A stretch of 64,000 nucleotides of DNA from Boesenbergia rotunda (Eukaryota > Streptophyta > Magnoliopsida > Zingiberales > Zingiberaceae): NCBI GenBank assembly GCA_024364735.1, contig JAGFNQ010000295.1, forward strand, positions 571,403 to 635,402, given 5' to 3'. Both the position numbers and the translations under genes were made by a program. How positions within the stretch are numbered: the first letter of the stretch is position 1; the number at the start of each line of letters is the position of its first letter. Shown here piece after piece: positions 35,601 to 46,219 of the stretch. Under the pieces are notes generated by a model, which was not told where the DNA came from, did not search any database, and worked only from the letters and a program-made list of their open reading frames with translations.

Positions 35601-38600
35601 ATTATAAGAGCAATTAAGGTACTAAAGTTCTAAATGAACCGGTGATAGAAAGAGGCCAATCCATGGACACTTCGGACGTCATGAATGGTTTTTTGGTTGT
35701 GACCACTCTAAGATTGCCTCTATCTTTGATGGATCTGCACGGACACCCTCAGTAGAAACTATAAATCCAAGAAAAGAAACTTTAGTCGTGAAAAAAGAAC
35801 ATTTCCTTTTGTTGACGGACAAGGATTCCGCCTTTAGCTTCTCAAAAACAGCTCGGAGGTGATCAAGGTGTAAAGCCCTCATCGGACTATAAATAAGGAT
35901 GTCGTCAAAGTATACAACTATGAATCTTCCCAGGAAAGGCCGCAAGACCTGATGCATGAATCTCATGAATGTGCTGGGGGCATGGGACAACCCTGGAGGA
36001 AGGCCTTCGACCATCAACTCAGCGAAGTCTGATAAAAGTTGTTGTACTTCAGCTGGTAGATCCGAGTCCGGATCTATTACATTGCTTTTGAAAGGAAGCA
36101 AAGCATAGACTACATCTCTGTGCTTCATCTCATTCAAAAATCTGGACATAGAAAGTAGTGTAGAATTATTGGTTACCAAATTTGAAGGGGTTCCTTCTCG
36201 TCGGGGAGCCAATACGATGTTCCTCTCTTTGATGCTGAGGATGTAAGTGTTCTTCCGCCCATCATGAATGACGCTGCGATCATATTGCCACGGTTGTCTC
36301 AACGATACATGGCATGCGTCTATTGACACAACATCACACCATGTTCGATCATAATACTTGCTGCCAATAGAAAAAGATAAAAGACACCTCCTATCTACGG
36401 TTACCTCACTTCCTTTACTTAGCCATGATAACTTGTGGGGTTTTGGATGACGATCTGTCTTTAACTGTAGCTTTTGAACAGCTTCTTCGGATACAATATT
36501 TTCACATCTTCCACTATCAATGATCATCTTACAAACTTTGTCTGCAACCGTGCACGTCGTGTGAAAAATGTTGGTTCTCAGCCAATCATCTTCAAATTCT
36601 TCCTTAGGGATCAGTAGGCTCTTGCATACGATGAGAGTCTCATAACCATCGCCATAAAGAACCTCGTCATCAATATAGTCATCATAAATCGGCTCATCAA
36701 TCTGTTCGAGTTCATCCTCTATGTCTTCCTCAACTAGCAGAGTTTTGTTTTTTTGATCTGGGAATCTTTTATACTCCGAAGCTCGATGCCCGTGTCGAAA
36801 ACACTTGATAGTGGTCTTAGGGTTACCTTGTGGTGGCTGCTGAGAAGGGTGCGGCTCTTGAGGGTGAACAACTTGTTTGTTTTTATCGCTCCTAGTCTTC
36901 GGTTTAGTTGTTTTTCAACTGTCAAGGTTTGCTGATAAGCCTCCGAAATGGTCCAGAGTGAGTGAAGGCTCAGGGTGTCTTGTAAGGGTTGACGTAATCC
37001 CCCTAAATATCGCGCTACCATCTGCTCCTCGGTCTCGGACAAATCATTCCGATCAATAAGTTGATAGAATTCCTCTGTATAGTCGTCAACGGTTCTAGCT
37101 TCTTGCCTCAAGGTATGGAGTCGTTGATTCAATGTTTGGGTGTAGCCGAAAGGAAGAAATTGTGATCTCATTAGTTTCTTCATTTTTTCCCAATCAGTGA
37201 TTTTGGATTTACCTTGTCTCTCCCGTAATCGTTGAAGTTGCTCCCACCATGCTGAAGCTCGACCTTTTAACTTGATAACGACCAACTTTACTTTGATGTG
37301 ATCAGGTACTTCTTTATATTCAAAAATCCTCTCTACTTCGTTGATCCAATCAATGAAGTCTTCCGCTTGTAATGTGCCAAAAAAATCAGGAAGATCCATT
37401 TGGAAACCAAAGTTCCCAAATCGTTCCTCTCGACCATGGTGTTCCCGATATGTAGCACGACGATGAAACGGGTTCTCGAAAGGAAACTCAAAGTTACCAT
37501 CAGAGATCTCACGATCTTCAAGATCCCGCGCTTCCAAACGCCGGGTTAATTCCGCAATTTGCTTCTGTAAATCCTCAATCATCATTATATCTTGGATACT
37601 ACGATCACGGTGCTGGGCTTCCTCAGTTGGAACCTGCTGGTTGCGACCACGACCATGTCCACGATGACCCTCCATTGGATCTTAATGAGCTCTGATTCCA
37701 ACTGACGCCGGGCAGAATATAGATTATTCTGGGCGAGAAGTTTAAGAGGGATTTATGAGAAAAAATAAGAAAGTAATAACGAGATAAGGAATAGCCGAAA
37801 CTGGGCTTAAACCTTATTGAGAAAAATAAGAGCGGGAAGAGAAAAATAGAGATATAGCCGTAACGTGGCTTAAGCGAAGCAAATTGATTCAATATCTAAA
37901 ACAACTTGTTCTAAACATCATCTAAGTAGGACTTTATATAGCACTCATATCCCTAAAAAAACTCTAAACCAACCAGACTCAGTCTCCTAAAATTCAGAAA
38001 CAAATTTAACCAACAAAACTTAGTTTCCTAAGATTTAGGAACAAACTAAGCAAAAATATATAACCAATTAAAAAAACCCATCAAGACTTGATTCCTAAGA
38101 TTTAAGAACAAACTAAATAAAAATATATAACCAATTAAAAAAACCCTAAATATATAAATCTGAATATTATTTTGGATCCCCTCCTGCATCACTCCTTATG
38201 GTCATTGCTTCCAGAATCTATAGTTTGCTTTTCCTTACCTTTGTTATTGATCCTCTTTCGCTTCTTGCTCGCATTTTGAGAACCAGATGCTAAGTGAGCA
38301 CTTTCAGATGTCTCATTCTTCAGTCTCCCCTCCTCTTGCACGCATTGAGCAATAAGCTCATTAAATGTCCACTTTTCCTTTTGAGTATTATATGATATCT
38401 TAAAAGGAGTAAACCGTGCAGACAGAGACATCAAGACGAAATGCACTAACATACTCTCAGACATATTGAGTTTTAGTGCTTTCAGACTTGTCGCTATATT
38501 GGACATCTCCATAATGTACTCCCTTATGTTTCCTTTACCACTGTACCGCATGGTTACCAACTTCGTAAGAAGTGTGGTAGTTTCGACTTTTTCATTTGAG

Positions 38601-41600
38601 GTGAATCGGTCTGCCAGTTGGTTAAGGAAACTCCTAGTATCTTCACTCTCTGTTATTAAACACTTTATTTGTGCCGATATGGATAGCTTCATGATGCTTA
38701 GACTCATGCGATTTGATTTCTCCCGCAGCTGAAATTCAGCCCTCTGCTCTATAGTGCTAGCACTGGTCAAATGTGCGGGACAATCATTCCTTAATGCATA
38801 GTCCAAGTCCATGCAGCCTAAGACTACGATCACATATTCTTTCCATTCAGCAAAATTCGAACCAGTTAATGTTGGGATGTTATTAATGTTGGCAGTTACA
38901 GATTGTACTGAAAAAAAAATTATTTAAGCTCACAATTTAACTAAAGCCAAGAACATATATATAATAAAATTATGCAAATAAATAAAATTTTAAATGCATA
39001 TTAAATGGGCTCCTTATGAGTTACCACATACAACATTACATTTTAATGTGTAGATTAAAAATATAATTTGTTAGCGGTACTTTCTGATATAACTCAACCT
39101 TTAATTGGCCACACAATGTGCCTTCCTTTGGGCCGACCCATTGTGCGCATAATATGAAACTTTATATGAGTTATATATTTTGGTTCATAGCTTACAACAA
39201 CTTTAGTCTGCCACGCAATATGCCTTCCTTTGGGCTGATATATTTTGTGCATGATCAGAACAAAATATATTATGTTCAATAGTTGTAAACTATCTTAAAC
39301 ATATATTTGACATAAAAGTAACCTTCCTTTGGGCCGATTACTCTTACCATAGATATACGTCTACCAATACAAAATGCACTAAATCTATCTAAGATGTCTT
39401 CCTTTGGGCCGACACAATAGTTTAATTTAGTGACATGTTGTATAGATAGACCTAAGAAAATTCTAGTTATTTAATCGAACAGATAATTTCTTTATTAGTC
39501 TTAATGATCGATTGATATCATACGGTAATCAAATGGTATGATTCAATTGATTATCCCAATCGATCTAAAAGCTTAATATATACGACTACAAGATTATATA
39601 TAGAACCTTCCTTTCGAAATTAAATTTTCTTTATGGTTCTATAATTAAATAATATTAAATAATATTATTTAATTTCTTGATCATTATTCATTAAAAGAGA
39701 ATATTTAATACATTAGTTTATATATATATATATATATACTGTCTACGTATATAATTTTTTTTTATATTTACTGTTTCATGTGACAGTAATTTTTTTTTCT
39801 TCCTAAAAAAACATCGATAATAAAAAATTTAATTAATATCATTTCTAATTCATCTTATCACAAATTTAAGATGATAATTGATTAAATCAAATTTATTCTA
39901 TTCACAATTTTAGACTTGATAATCAATTGATTGACCAAGTCAATCGATTAAACCATCACATTTTAACCTAAAATTAGATAAATATAATAGTTCTTCCGTC
40001 TTTTTCATATGTTTCACATAAAATATGAAAAACTTAAAAAACAAGTCTATCCTAGAATTTTCTTTTACATGATTTTCGACGATAAAAATTGTATTATACT
40101 AGGAAAACTTAATCTAGCATACATACAATAAATCGACGGAAAAATTCAAACTTTATTACCATAAAAAACGATGAAACAAAGCCAAGACTCTGATACCAAT
40201 TGATAGAACATTGTGTTTTCTCCTAACCGCACAAATTCTAGAAACAAAATAAGAACTCGAAGAGAAAACATAATGTATATAAACATGGATTTATTGTTTC
40301 ATCGAATCATGGCATAACAAAATATAAGATATAAACCGAAAGACAAGGAACCTGATTGTAGAGCCATTGTCCTTGTCGTAGCGTCGTCGGCTTGATCCCT
40401 GTGGAAGAAAATGCAGCGGAAAGAAGAAGGAGAATCTTTCAAGGGGCTTAGGTTTGACGGTGCCGTAAAGTTTCTTGTCAACGGGGAACAAGAAACTAGG
40501 TCATAAAAATCGCCTAAACCCTTGAGGACCTCCCCTTTATATAGCAATCCAATCTGTTATCAGCCCATAGATAATAACAGATTGGTCTAAAGGGTTCTAT
40601 ACATTGAATCCGCATCCAATAATCCGAAAACTTAATAAACATAAGTTAGATCACTTTAAGGGCTCAAATTGTATTTACTTGTGCAACTTATAAATAAGCC
40701 CAACTAATAGAGATAATAATAATATCCAACACAAACTTCATATGCCACATATTGAAAACAGGTCCAGTGGTTAGTTCGAGGAGTTACCTGGAGCCATGTA
40801 GCCAACAGTGCCTCCCATGGCCGATGCTGATTCGGGCTCACCAGCCTTGAACAGCATGCGTGCCAGGCCAAAGTCGGCGATCTTAGCTCCAAACTCTGAA
40901 TCCAGAAGTATATTGCTCGACTTCACATCGCGATGAATGACTGGCACCGAGCACTGGTGGTGCATGTAGCACAACCCTTTTGCTGCATCAATGGCAATCC
41001 CTAACCTCTTGGGCCAATTAAGTGGCTCATTGTGCTCGGAGTCTGGTCTTGCTCGCCGCCGGCGTAGCCACTGATCCAGGCTTCCATTCTCCATGTATTC
41101 ATAGACAAGGAGCTTGGAGTCTGCATTCGAGATGCAACAGAGTAGCTTCACAATGTTGGCATGCCGGATTGAGCCCAAGATCTTGACTTCAGCCTCGAAG
41201 GCCTTCTGCATCTTCCAGTCTGCCTTTCCAGTATTCCAAATTTTCTTCACGGCCACTGTCATGCTGGTGCGATTGCTGATGCCGATTCTGTACACCTCAC
41301 CGGACCCTCCCTTGCCGATGAGGTTATCCGCTGTCATTTTACCTATTATGTTGGCTTCAGTGAAGTCCACTTTCTGAAAAGAAGTGAGCTTCCACGACAG
41401 CTCATCGACGACATTGGGCTGCCGGCGGCACATCAATATCCCGATCACAGTAACTATTAGGAGCATGAATCCACTGATCACTATGAATATTATGATCAGT
41501 CTCTGTGAAGACTTATTATCTATACTGGCCGTCTGGTGTGCACAAAGTTGGATATTCACTATGGACTTGGAGGAGCAGAGATCGGGATTTGCCGAAAAGC

Positions 41601-43374
41601 TTTGCTCGTAAACTTGGTTCTGCAACTGGAGGGGTATCTTGCCGGATAGTTGGTTGTGAGACAAGTCAAGGGAGTTGAGTTTTAGGTTGCCCATCTCCGG
41701 TGGAATAGGTCCTGATAGCATGTTCCATGAAAGGTCTATTATTTTGAGCTCCGACAACATTCCAATTTCCGGTGGGATGTTTTCCGAGAGGTGGTTGTTC
41801 CTGAGGTTGAGCTCTGTAAGTGACTTCAAAGCAGATATGCCCGCTGGAATTGAACCGGAGATTTGATTTCCATCAAGCAATAGATTCAGGAGCCTCGACA
41901 TTCCGGTGAGTACTGTCGGAATTTCCCCTGAGAACCTATTGTTGCTTGCTTTGAGAACTTGCAGTGCTGGAGTTGAGGACGGGATTTTTCCAGAGAAGAG
42001 GTTGTCTTCAATTTCCAAGCGCCTTAGGCGCCTTGGCAGTGTGTCTGGCAAAGTGCCGGACAAGAGGTTGTGATGGATCAACACCGTCGTCAAATTTACT
42101 GCGGTCAACCATATCTTGAGGGGAAACTCGCCGGAGAAGCTATTGTTATAGAGTTGAATGCTACTCAAGGTGTGGCACTCATCAGCAAGAAACACCGTCA
42201 GTTCGCCGGAGAAGTTGTTGTTGAAAACCACCACCGAATTTAGAGCTCCTTTTGCGCACAGGCCTTCGGGCAAGTTGCCGGAAATCCTGTTTTCTGACAC
42301 CTCAAAATTCCTCAGCTTGGAGTGCTTCCCGAGCTCCGATGGCAAAACTCCTGTGAACTGATTACGAAAGAGCCTAATGTCATATAGCTCAGGAAGAAAG
42401 GCGATGCCGTTGGGAATCTCCCCGGATAGTTCATTATAGTACATGAACAACTTGGTGAGATTGGCGAGGTTGCTGAATCCCACTGGTATAGGCCCGTTGA
42501 GATTGTTGCTGGACACATCGATCTCCTCCAAGTTTGTCGCCCTGATCTCGCCGTGGATTTCTCCGGATAGCTTGTTGGCAAACAAGTAGATTCTTTTGAG
42601 CTTCTCCAGCGACCATATGGATTCAGGAATTGAGCCATTAAGCAAATTCATGGCCAGATCGAGATGTTCTAGCTCTTTTAGATTCTTGAAACTCTCCGGT
42701 ATCACACCCACGACTTGAGTTCCTGACATCCAGAGGTACTTGAGGCTCTTCATGTTCCCGAACTCATCGGGAATCAATTGGCTTGCAAAATCATTGTATG
42801 CGAGAGTGAGATTTTGGAGCATTGAGAGTTGCCCAAGCTCAGCTGGAAACGAGCCATTCAAATGGTTGTCATGGATGTGCAGGAACCGCAGTGACTTAAT
42901 TCGGCCAATTGACCGTGGGACGCTGCCGGTGAAGTTGTTACCCGAGAGGTCGAGATGCTGGAGGCGAGAAGACAACTTGTTGATATCATCGGGAATCTCT
43001 CCGACGAAATAGTTCTGGGAGAGGTCAAGGTATTGGAGGCTGGAGCAGTTATAGAGGCCGGTAGGGAAGCCAACGGCGATGTCATTGTTGGCGAGGTCGA
43101 GGTGGGAGAGTTTATTGAGGTCGCAGATGAAAGCTGGGACTGACTGGGTGATGTTCAAGTTTGGAACGGATATGGCATTGACGAAGCCACTGTTGTCGCA
43201 CTGGACTCCTGGCCATTGGCAGTGGGGAGCGGAGGTGCTCCATGAGCTGAGAGCACTAGTGGTGCTGCTCCAGTGAGCTCGCAGGCGGAGGAGGATGCGC
43301 TGCTCCTGTTGATCGGCATGGGCGATGGTGGTGACTTTGGAGATCAAGAGAAGGTAGTGAAGCCAGATAAGCAT
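29694..43374 (-). CDS. HSL3-like LRR receptor kinase (subfamily XI) with a giant intron
   Basis: Two exons, 43374-40788 and 30130-29694, join in frame to 3024 nt (1007 residues plus stop). The ATG at 43374 is chosen because it starts a signal peptide (MLIWLHYLLLISKV...AHA). Next come an LRR N-cap with CQWPGVQC, about twenty LRRs, a membrane helix at about 626-648 and a cytoplasmic kinase. The P-loop GKGGSGEV is at about 687-694, VAVKK has Lys710, HRDVKSSN has Asp816, and DFG has Asp834. The splice site cuts APE (AP in exon 1, E in exon 2). All catalytic residues are present. LRR order and kinase motifs (LYNCSSLQYLDLSQN, YLWMSG) are closest to Arabidopsis HSL3, a plasma-membrane receptor for CTNIP/SCREW-type stress peptides. 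The 10,657-bp intron holds nested retrotransposons. Without them it would be about 87 bp. Confidence 0.9.
30168..30698 (-). repeat. 3' LTR of the copia element
   Basis: 531 bp, TG...CA ends, nearly identical to the 5' LTR apart from scattered substitutions. A purine tract adjoins it at 30699-30712. Confidence 0.92.
31252..34636 (-). pseudogene. copia pol (zinc knuckle, protease, integrase, RT, RNase H), broken
   Basis: In minus-strand order: a zinc knuckle CX2CX4HX4C (CYFCKKKSH...) near 34590; a protease whose active-site turn reads DTDAT instead of the usual D-S/T-G-A-T; a GAG-pre-integrase HHCC region (WHRRLGH, CIECVKRK); an integrase core (HTDICGPF, FIDDYSRFGY); reverse transcriptase with YVDD near 32250; and RNase H. 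The frame ends at TAG 31254-31252 after MGVLLMEEELI. Internal TGA codons lie near 34478, 34258 and 33690, a TAG near 31495, and a frame change near 31960-32030. All three TGAs are explained by C-to-T type transitions, as in methylated DNA. Confidence 0.85.
34637..35127 (-). repeat. 3' LTR of the nested gypsy element
   Basis: 491 bp, highly similar to 37703-38191. A minus-strand TATA-like site (TATATAAAG) lies near 34873. Confidence 0.9.
34982..36527 (-). pseudogene. gypsy protease / RT / RNase H remnant
   Basis: One open frame (36527-35679) starts with a protease-like IIDSGRCENIVS and a linker. It then jumps from AELMVEGLPPGLSHAPSTF into the RT palm (MRFMHQVLRPFLG, VVYFDDILIYSP). The RT fingers and the first catalytic region are missing, an internal deletion. 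A second frame (35557-34982) has RNase H motifs (NCDASSIGIDSVLSQ, YSTYDLEFYAIVQSLKHW, LFTDHEA) and then reads into the LTR at about 35127. No integrase or chromodomain is present. Confidence 0.85.
36734..37675 (-). pseudogene. gypsy gag of the nested element
   Basis: The 313-codon frame has a charged N-terminus (MEGHRGHGRGRN), a coiled coil, then the Retrotrans_gag core (DFIDWINEVERIFEYKEVP, GRASAWWEQLQ, QFLPFGYTQTL). The nucleocapsid knuckle is lost by frame change at the end. It is the capsid gene of the element and sits directly after the primer site. Confidence 0.85.
37703..38191 (-). repeat. 5' LTR of the nested gypsy element
   Basis: 489 bp, partner of 34637-35127. The minus-strand primer site follows at about 37701-37688. 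Confidence 0.9.
38192..38905 (-). pseudogene. copia gag
   Basis: The frame runs on the minus strand from about 38905 (NIPTLTGSNFAEWKEYV, typical of copia gag starts) into the open frame ending at 38189. It includes the UBN2-type core (SFLNQLADRF, YSGKGNIREYIMEMSNIA, FNELIAQCVQEE) and a lysine-rich tail. It is cut by the gypsy insertion before its zinc knuckle, which resumes near 34600. The protein forms the virus-like particle in active relatives. Confidence 0.8.
38906..40181 (-). other. copia untranslated leader with repeated motif
   Basis: An AT-rich leader of about 1.3 kb lies between primer site and gag. Four copies of CCTTCCTTTGGGCCGA-like sequence occur at about 39121, 39223, 39322 and 39398. 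AATCGATT/CAATTGATT palindromes lie near 39510-39565 and 39918-39950. A TA microsatellite is at about 39719-39738. Confidence 0.6.
40182..40198 (-). other. copia primer binding site
   Basis: The minus strand reads TGGTATCAGAGTCTTGG, two bases inside the 5' LTR. It is an initiator tRNA-Met type site. Confidence 0.88.
40201..40732 (-). repeat. 5' LTR of the copia element
   Basis: 532 bp, TGTTGGATATT...TTCTATCA on the minus strand. It is nearly identical to 30168-30698 and is flanked by the target duplication CAAAC. Confidence 0.92.
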
Positions 43375-43663
43375 TTTGTTTAGGATCAAAGTCGGGGAGA
43401 TATGAAAAGTGGGATTTGTTTCGTTGACACACATTAGAAATTTCTTTGCTGGTGCTCGTTCGATGGAGATGCTTTGCCATCTGCTTCTTAAATTGAGGAT
43501 TGCGCAGTGAAGAAGAACTTGATTCGAATAATTATGCCGTGGATTAATGGAAAATGCTTGCCAAATTATTCCAAAATTCCCAAGTCGTCCGAAGTCAGTC
43601 AACAAAGAGTCTTAAAGCCACAGGTGGTGGTCAGTGGGCAGATCTTGTCTCAGAAAAGCTCTT

Positions 43664-43980
43664 GTCCCGTCTGTCCCGCTCTTCGACGACGGTCGGCGAA
43701 TCGTCCGATCAGCGATCGGACACCACCGGCCGTCCCGGCCGTCACCTTGAACAAAATTATATCTTGGGGGGTACGGTGAATCCGTCGGGATCGCTGCAAT
43801 TGCGATCTCGCCCGATTCACCGTCGAATCCGACGAGATTGCAATTGCAGCGATTCCGACCGATTCACCGTTTTTCTATAATATCATTTGATTCGGTACGA
43901 CGATCAAAACTCATCGGTGGTGTTCGATCGGCGATCAGTTGATTCGCCGACCATCGCTGGGGGAACGAGACAGACGGGAC
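43664..43980. mobile_element. foldback element, copy A
   Basis: The whole 317-bp unit is a near-complete palindrome with arms of about 155 bp. GTCCCGTCTGTCCCG at the left matches the inverse of CGAGACAGACGGGAC at the right, and GAATCGCTGCAATTGC-type blocks pair in the centre. A diverged inverted copy lies at 50847-51162. It sits about 290 bp upstream of the receptor-kinase start codon and could be transcribed into a long hairpin RNA. Confidence 0.75.
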
Positions 43981-43986
43981 ATGCAC

Positions 43987-46060
43987 TCAGCCACGCGTCC
44001 GGCTGAGTGCCGATCCGGGATCGTGGGAGCATGCCCACTTATAACTCCCGAGAGCGAGAGTCTGGCTTCTCGGTCGGGGACATCTCAGGGAGCGTGGATC
44101 GCCACGCGTTCGGTCGAGTGCCGATCCGAGGGTCGTTAGAGCATGCCTACATATAACTCGCGAGAGCGAGAGTCTGGCTTCTCGGTCGGGAAAATCCCAT
44201 GGAGCGTGGGTTGTCACGCGTCCAGCTGAGTGCCGATCCGAGGGTCGTGGGAGCATGCCCACTTATACCTCGCGAGTGCGAGAGTCTAGCTTCTCGGTCG
44301 GGGACATCTCAGGGAGTGCGGGTCGCCACGTGTTCGGCTGAGTGCCGATCCGAAGGTCGTGGTAGCATGTCCACTTATAACTCGCGAGAGCGAGAGTTTG
44401 GCTTCTCGGTCGGGGACATCTCAGGGAGCGTGGGTCGCCACGCGTCCAGCTGAGTGTCGATCCGAGGGTCGTGGGAGCATGCCCATTTATAACTCGTGAG
44501 AGCGAAAGTCTGGCTTCTCGGTCAGGGTCATCGCAGGGAGCGTGGGTTGCCACGCGTCCAGCTGAGTGTCGATCCGAGGGTCGTTGGAGCATGCCCACTT
44601 ATAACTCACGAGTGCGAGAGTCTGGCTTCTCGATCGGGGACATCTCAGGGAGCGTGGGTCGCCACACGCCCGGCTGAGTGTCGATCCGATGGTCGTGGGA
44701 GCATGCCCACTTATAACTCGTGAGAGCGAGAGTCTAGCTTCTCGGTCGGGGACAACTCATGGAGCGTGGGTCGCCACGCGTCCGGCTGAGTGCCGATCCG
44801 AGGGTCGTGGGAGCATGCCCACATATAACTCACGAGAGCGAGAGTCTGACTTCTCGGTCGGGGACAACTCATGGAGCGTGGGTCGCCACGCGTCCGGCTG
44901 AGTGCCGATCCGAGGGTCGTGGGAGCATGCCCACATATAACTCACGAGAGCGAGAGTCTGGCTTCTCGGTCGGGGATATCCCAAGGAGAGTGGTTCGCCA
45001 CGCGTTCAGCTGAGTGCCGATCCGAGGGTCATGGAGCATGCTCACTTATAACTCGCGAGAGCGACAGTTTGGCTTCTCGGTCAGGGTCATCGCAGGGAGC
45101 GTGGGTCGCCACGCGTCCGGCTGAGTGCCGATCCGAGGGTCGTGGGAGATGCCCACTTATAACTCGCGAGTGCGAGAGTCTGGCTTCTCGGTCGGGGACA
45201 TCTCAGGGAGCGTGGGTCGCCGCGCATTCAACTAGGAGCCGTGCTGAGGGTCGTGGGAGCATGCCCACCTTAACTACGAGAGCAGAGTCTGGCTTCTCGA
45301 TCGGGAATCTCAGGGAGCGTGGGTCGCCACGCGTCCGGCTGAGTGCCGATCCGAGGGTCGTGGGAGCATGCCCACTTATAACTGCGAGAGCGAGAGTCTG
45401 GCTTCTCGGTCGGGGACATCCCAGGGAGCGTGGGTCGCCACGCGTCCGGCGAGTGCCGATCCGAGGGTCGTGGGAGCATGCCCACTTATAACTCGCGAGA
45501 GCGAGAGTCTAGCTTCTCGGTCGGGGACATCTCAGGAAGCGTGAGTCATCATGCGTCCGGCTGAGTGCCGATCCGAGGGTTGTGGGACCATGCCCACTTA
45601 TAACTCGCGAGAGCAAGAGTTTGGCTTCTCGGTCGTGGACATCTCAGGGAGCGTGGGTCGCCACGTGTCCGGCTGAGTCCGATCCGAGGGTTGTGGGAGC
45701 ATGCCCACTTATAACTCGCGAGAGCGAGAGTCTGACTTCTCGGTCGGGACATCTCAGGGAGCGTGGGTTGCCACGCGTCCGACTGAGTTCCGATCCGAGG
45801 GTTGTGGGAGCATGCCCATTTATAACTCGCGAGAGCGAGAGTCTGACTTCTCGGTCGGGACATCTCAGGGAGCGTGGGTCGCCACGCGTCCGGCTGAGTG
45901 CCGATCCGAGGGTCGTGGGAGCATGCCCACTTATAACTCGCGAGTGCGAGAGTTTGGCTTTTCGGTCGGGGATATCTCAGAGAGCGTAGGTCGCCACACG
46001 TCCGGCAGAGTGCCGATCCGAGGGTCTTGGAAGCATGCCCAGTTATAACTCCCGAGAACG
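43987..46060. repeat. 112-bp minisatellite, 19 copies
   Basis: The landmark GCATGCCCACTTATAACTCG recurs at 44031, 44142, 44255, 44367, 44479, 44591, 44703, 44815, 44927, 45038, 45149, 45261, 45368, 45478, 45590, 45701, 45812, 45923 and 46035. The period is 107-113, mostly 111-112. Units contain short dyads (GTGGG...CCCAC, CTCGCGAG). Partial relatives of the unit occur once each near 48123 and 48247, in the neighbouring gypsy LTR, which suggests the array grew from LTR sequence. The long open frames across it are a product of the repeat. Confidence 0.93.
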
Positions 46061-46219
46061 AGAGTTTGGGACACTTTGCCATTTATACGAGAAGGCGGAT
46101 CTTCCACTATTCCCGTGAGTTTATAGAGTACAACTTGTTCTAATAGTCTGCTTGGCGAGAGCTTCCTCAAGCTAACCCACCTGAAATCATATGCACTCCT
46201 CCTCTAATGGCGTTTTGTC

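Larger units (their letters stand above)
34637..38191 (-). mobile_element. internally deleted Ty3-gypsy element nested in the copia
   Basis: LTRs at 34637-35127 (491 bp) and 37703-38191 (489 bp) have TG...CA ends and are flanked by CTCCT on both sides (34632-34636 and 38192-38196). The primer site after the 5' LTR reads TTGGAATCAGAGC, a tRNA-Met type with one change. The body holds gag, protease, a shortened reverse transcriptase with YFDDILIYS, and RNase H. It then runs straight into the 3' LTR, so integrase is missing. At 3.55 kb it is non-autonomous. Confidence 0.92.
30168..40732 (-). mobile_element. Ty1-copia retrotransposon with target duplication CAAAC
   Basis: Two closely similar LTRs (30168-30698 and 40201-40732) bound the element, flanked by CAAAC at 30163-30167 and 40733-40737. 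On the minus strand the order is LTR, tRNA-Met primer site, leader, gag, zinc knuckle, protease, integrase, reverse transcriptase, RNase H, polypurine tract (AAGTGGGAGAT) and LTR, as in Ty1-copia. A gypsy element (34637-38191) interrupts it between gag and the zinc knuckle. Without that insert it would be about 7.0 kb. It sits in the intron of the receptor-kinase gene, in the same orientation. Stops and shifts in pol show it is no longer autonomous. Confidence 0.93.

Noticed and set aside
43374..43605. Longer N-terminus for the receptor kinase
   Set aside because: The upstream extension has no signal peptide and depends on a non-ATG start. The ATG at 43374 gives a clean secretion signal.
44871..45491. 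Long open frame of 206 codons
   Set aside because: It lies in the 112-bp minisatellite. The frame stays open only because units repeat, and several units differ by one-base shifts.
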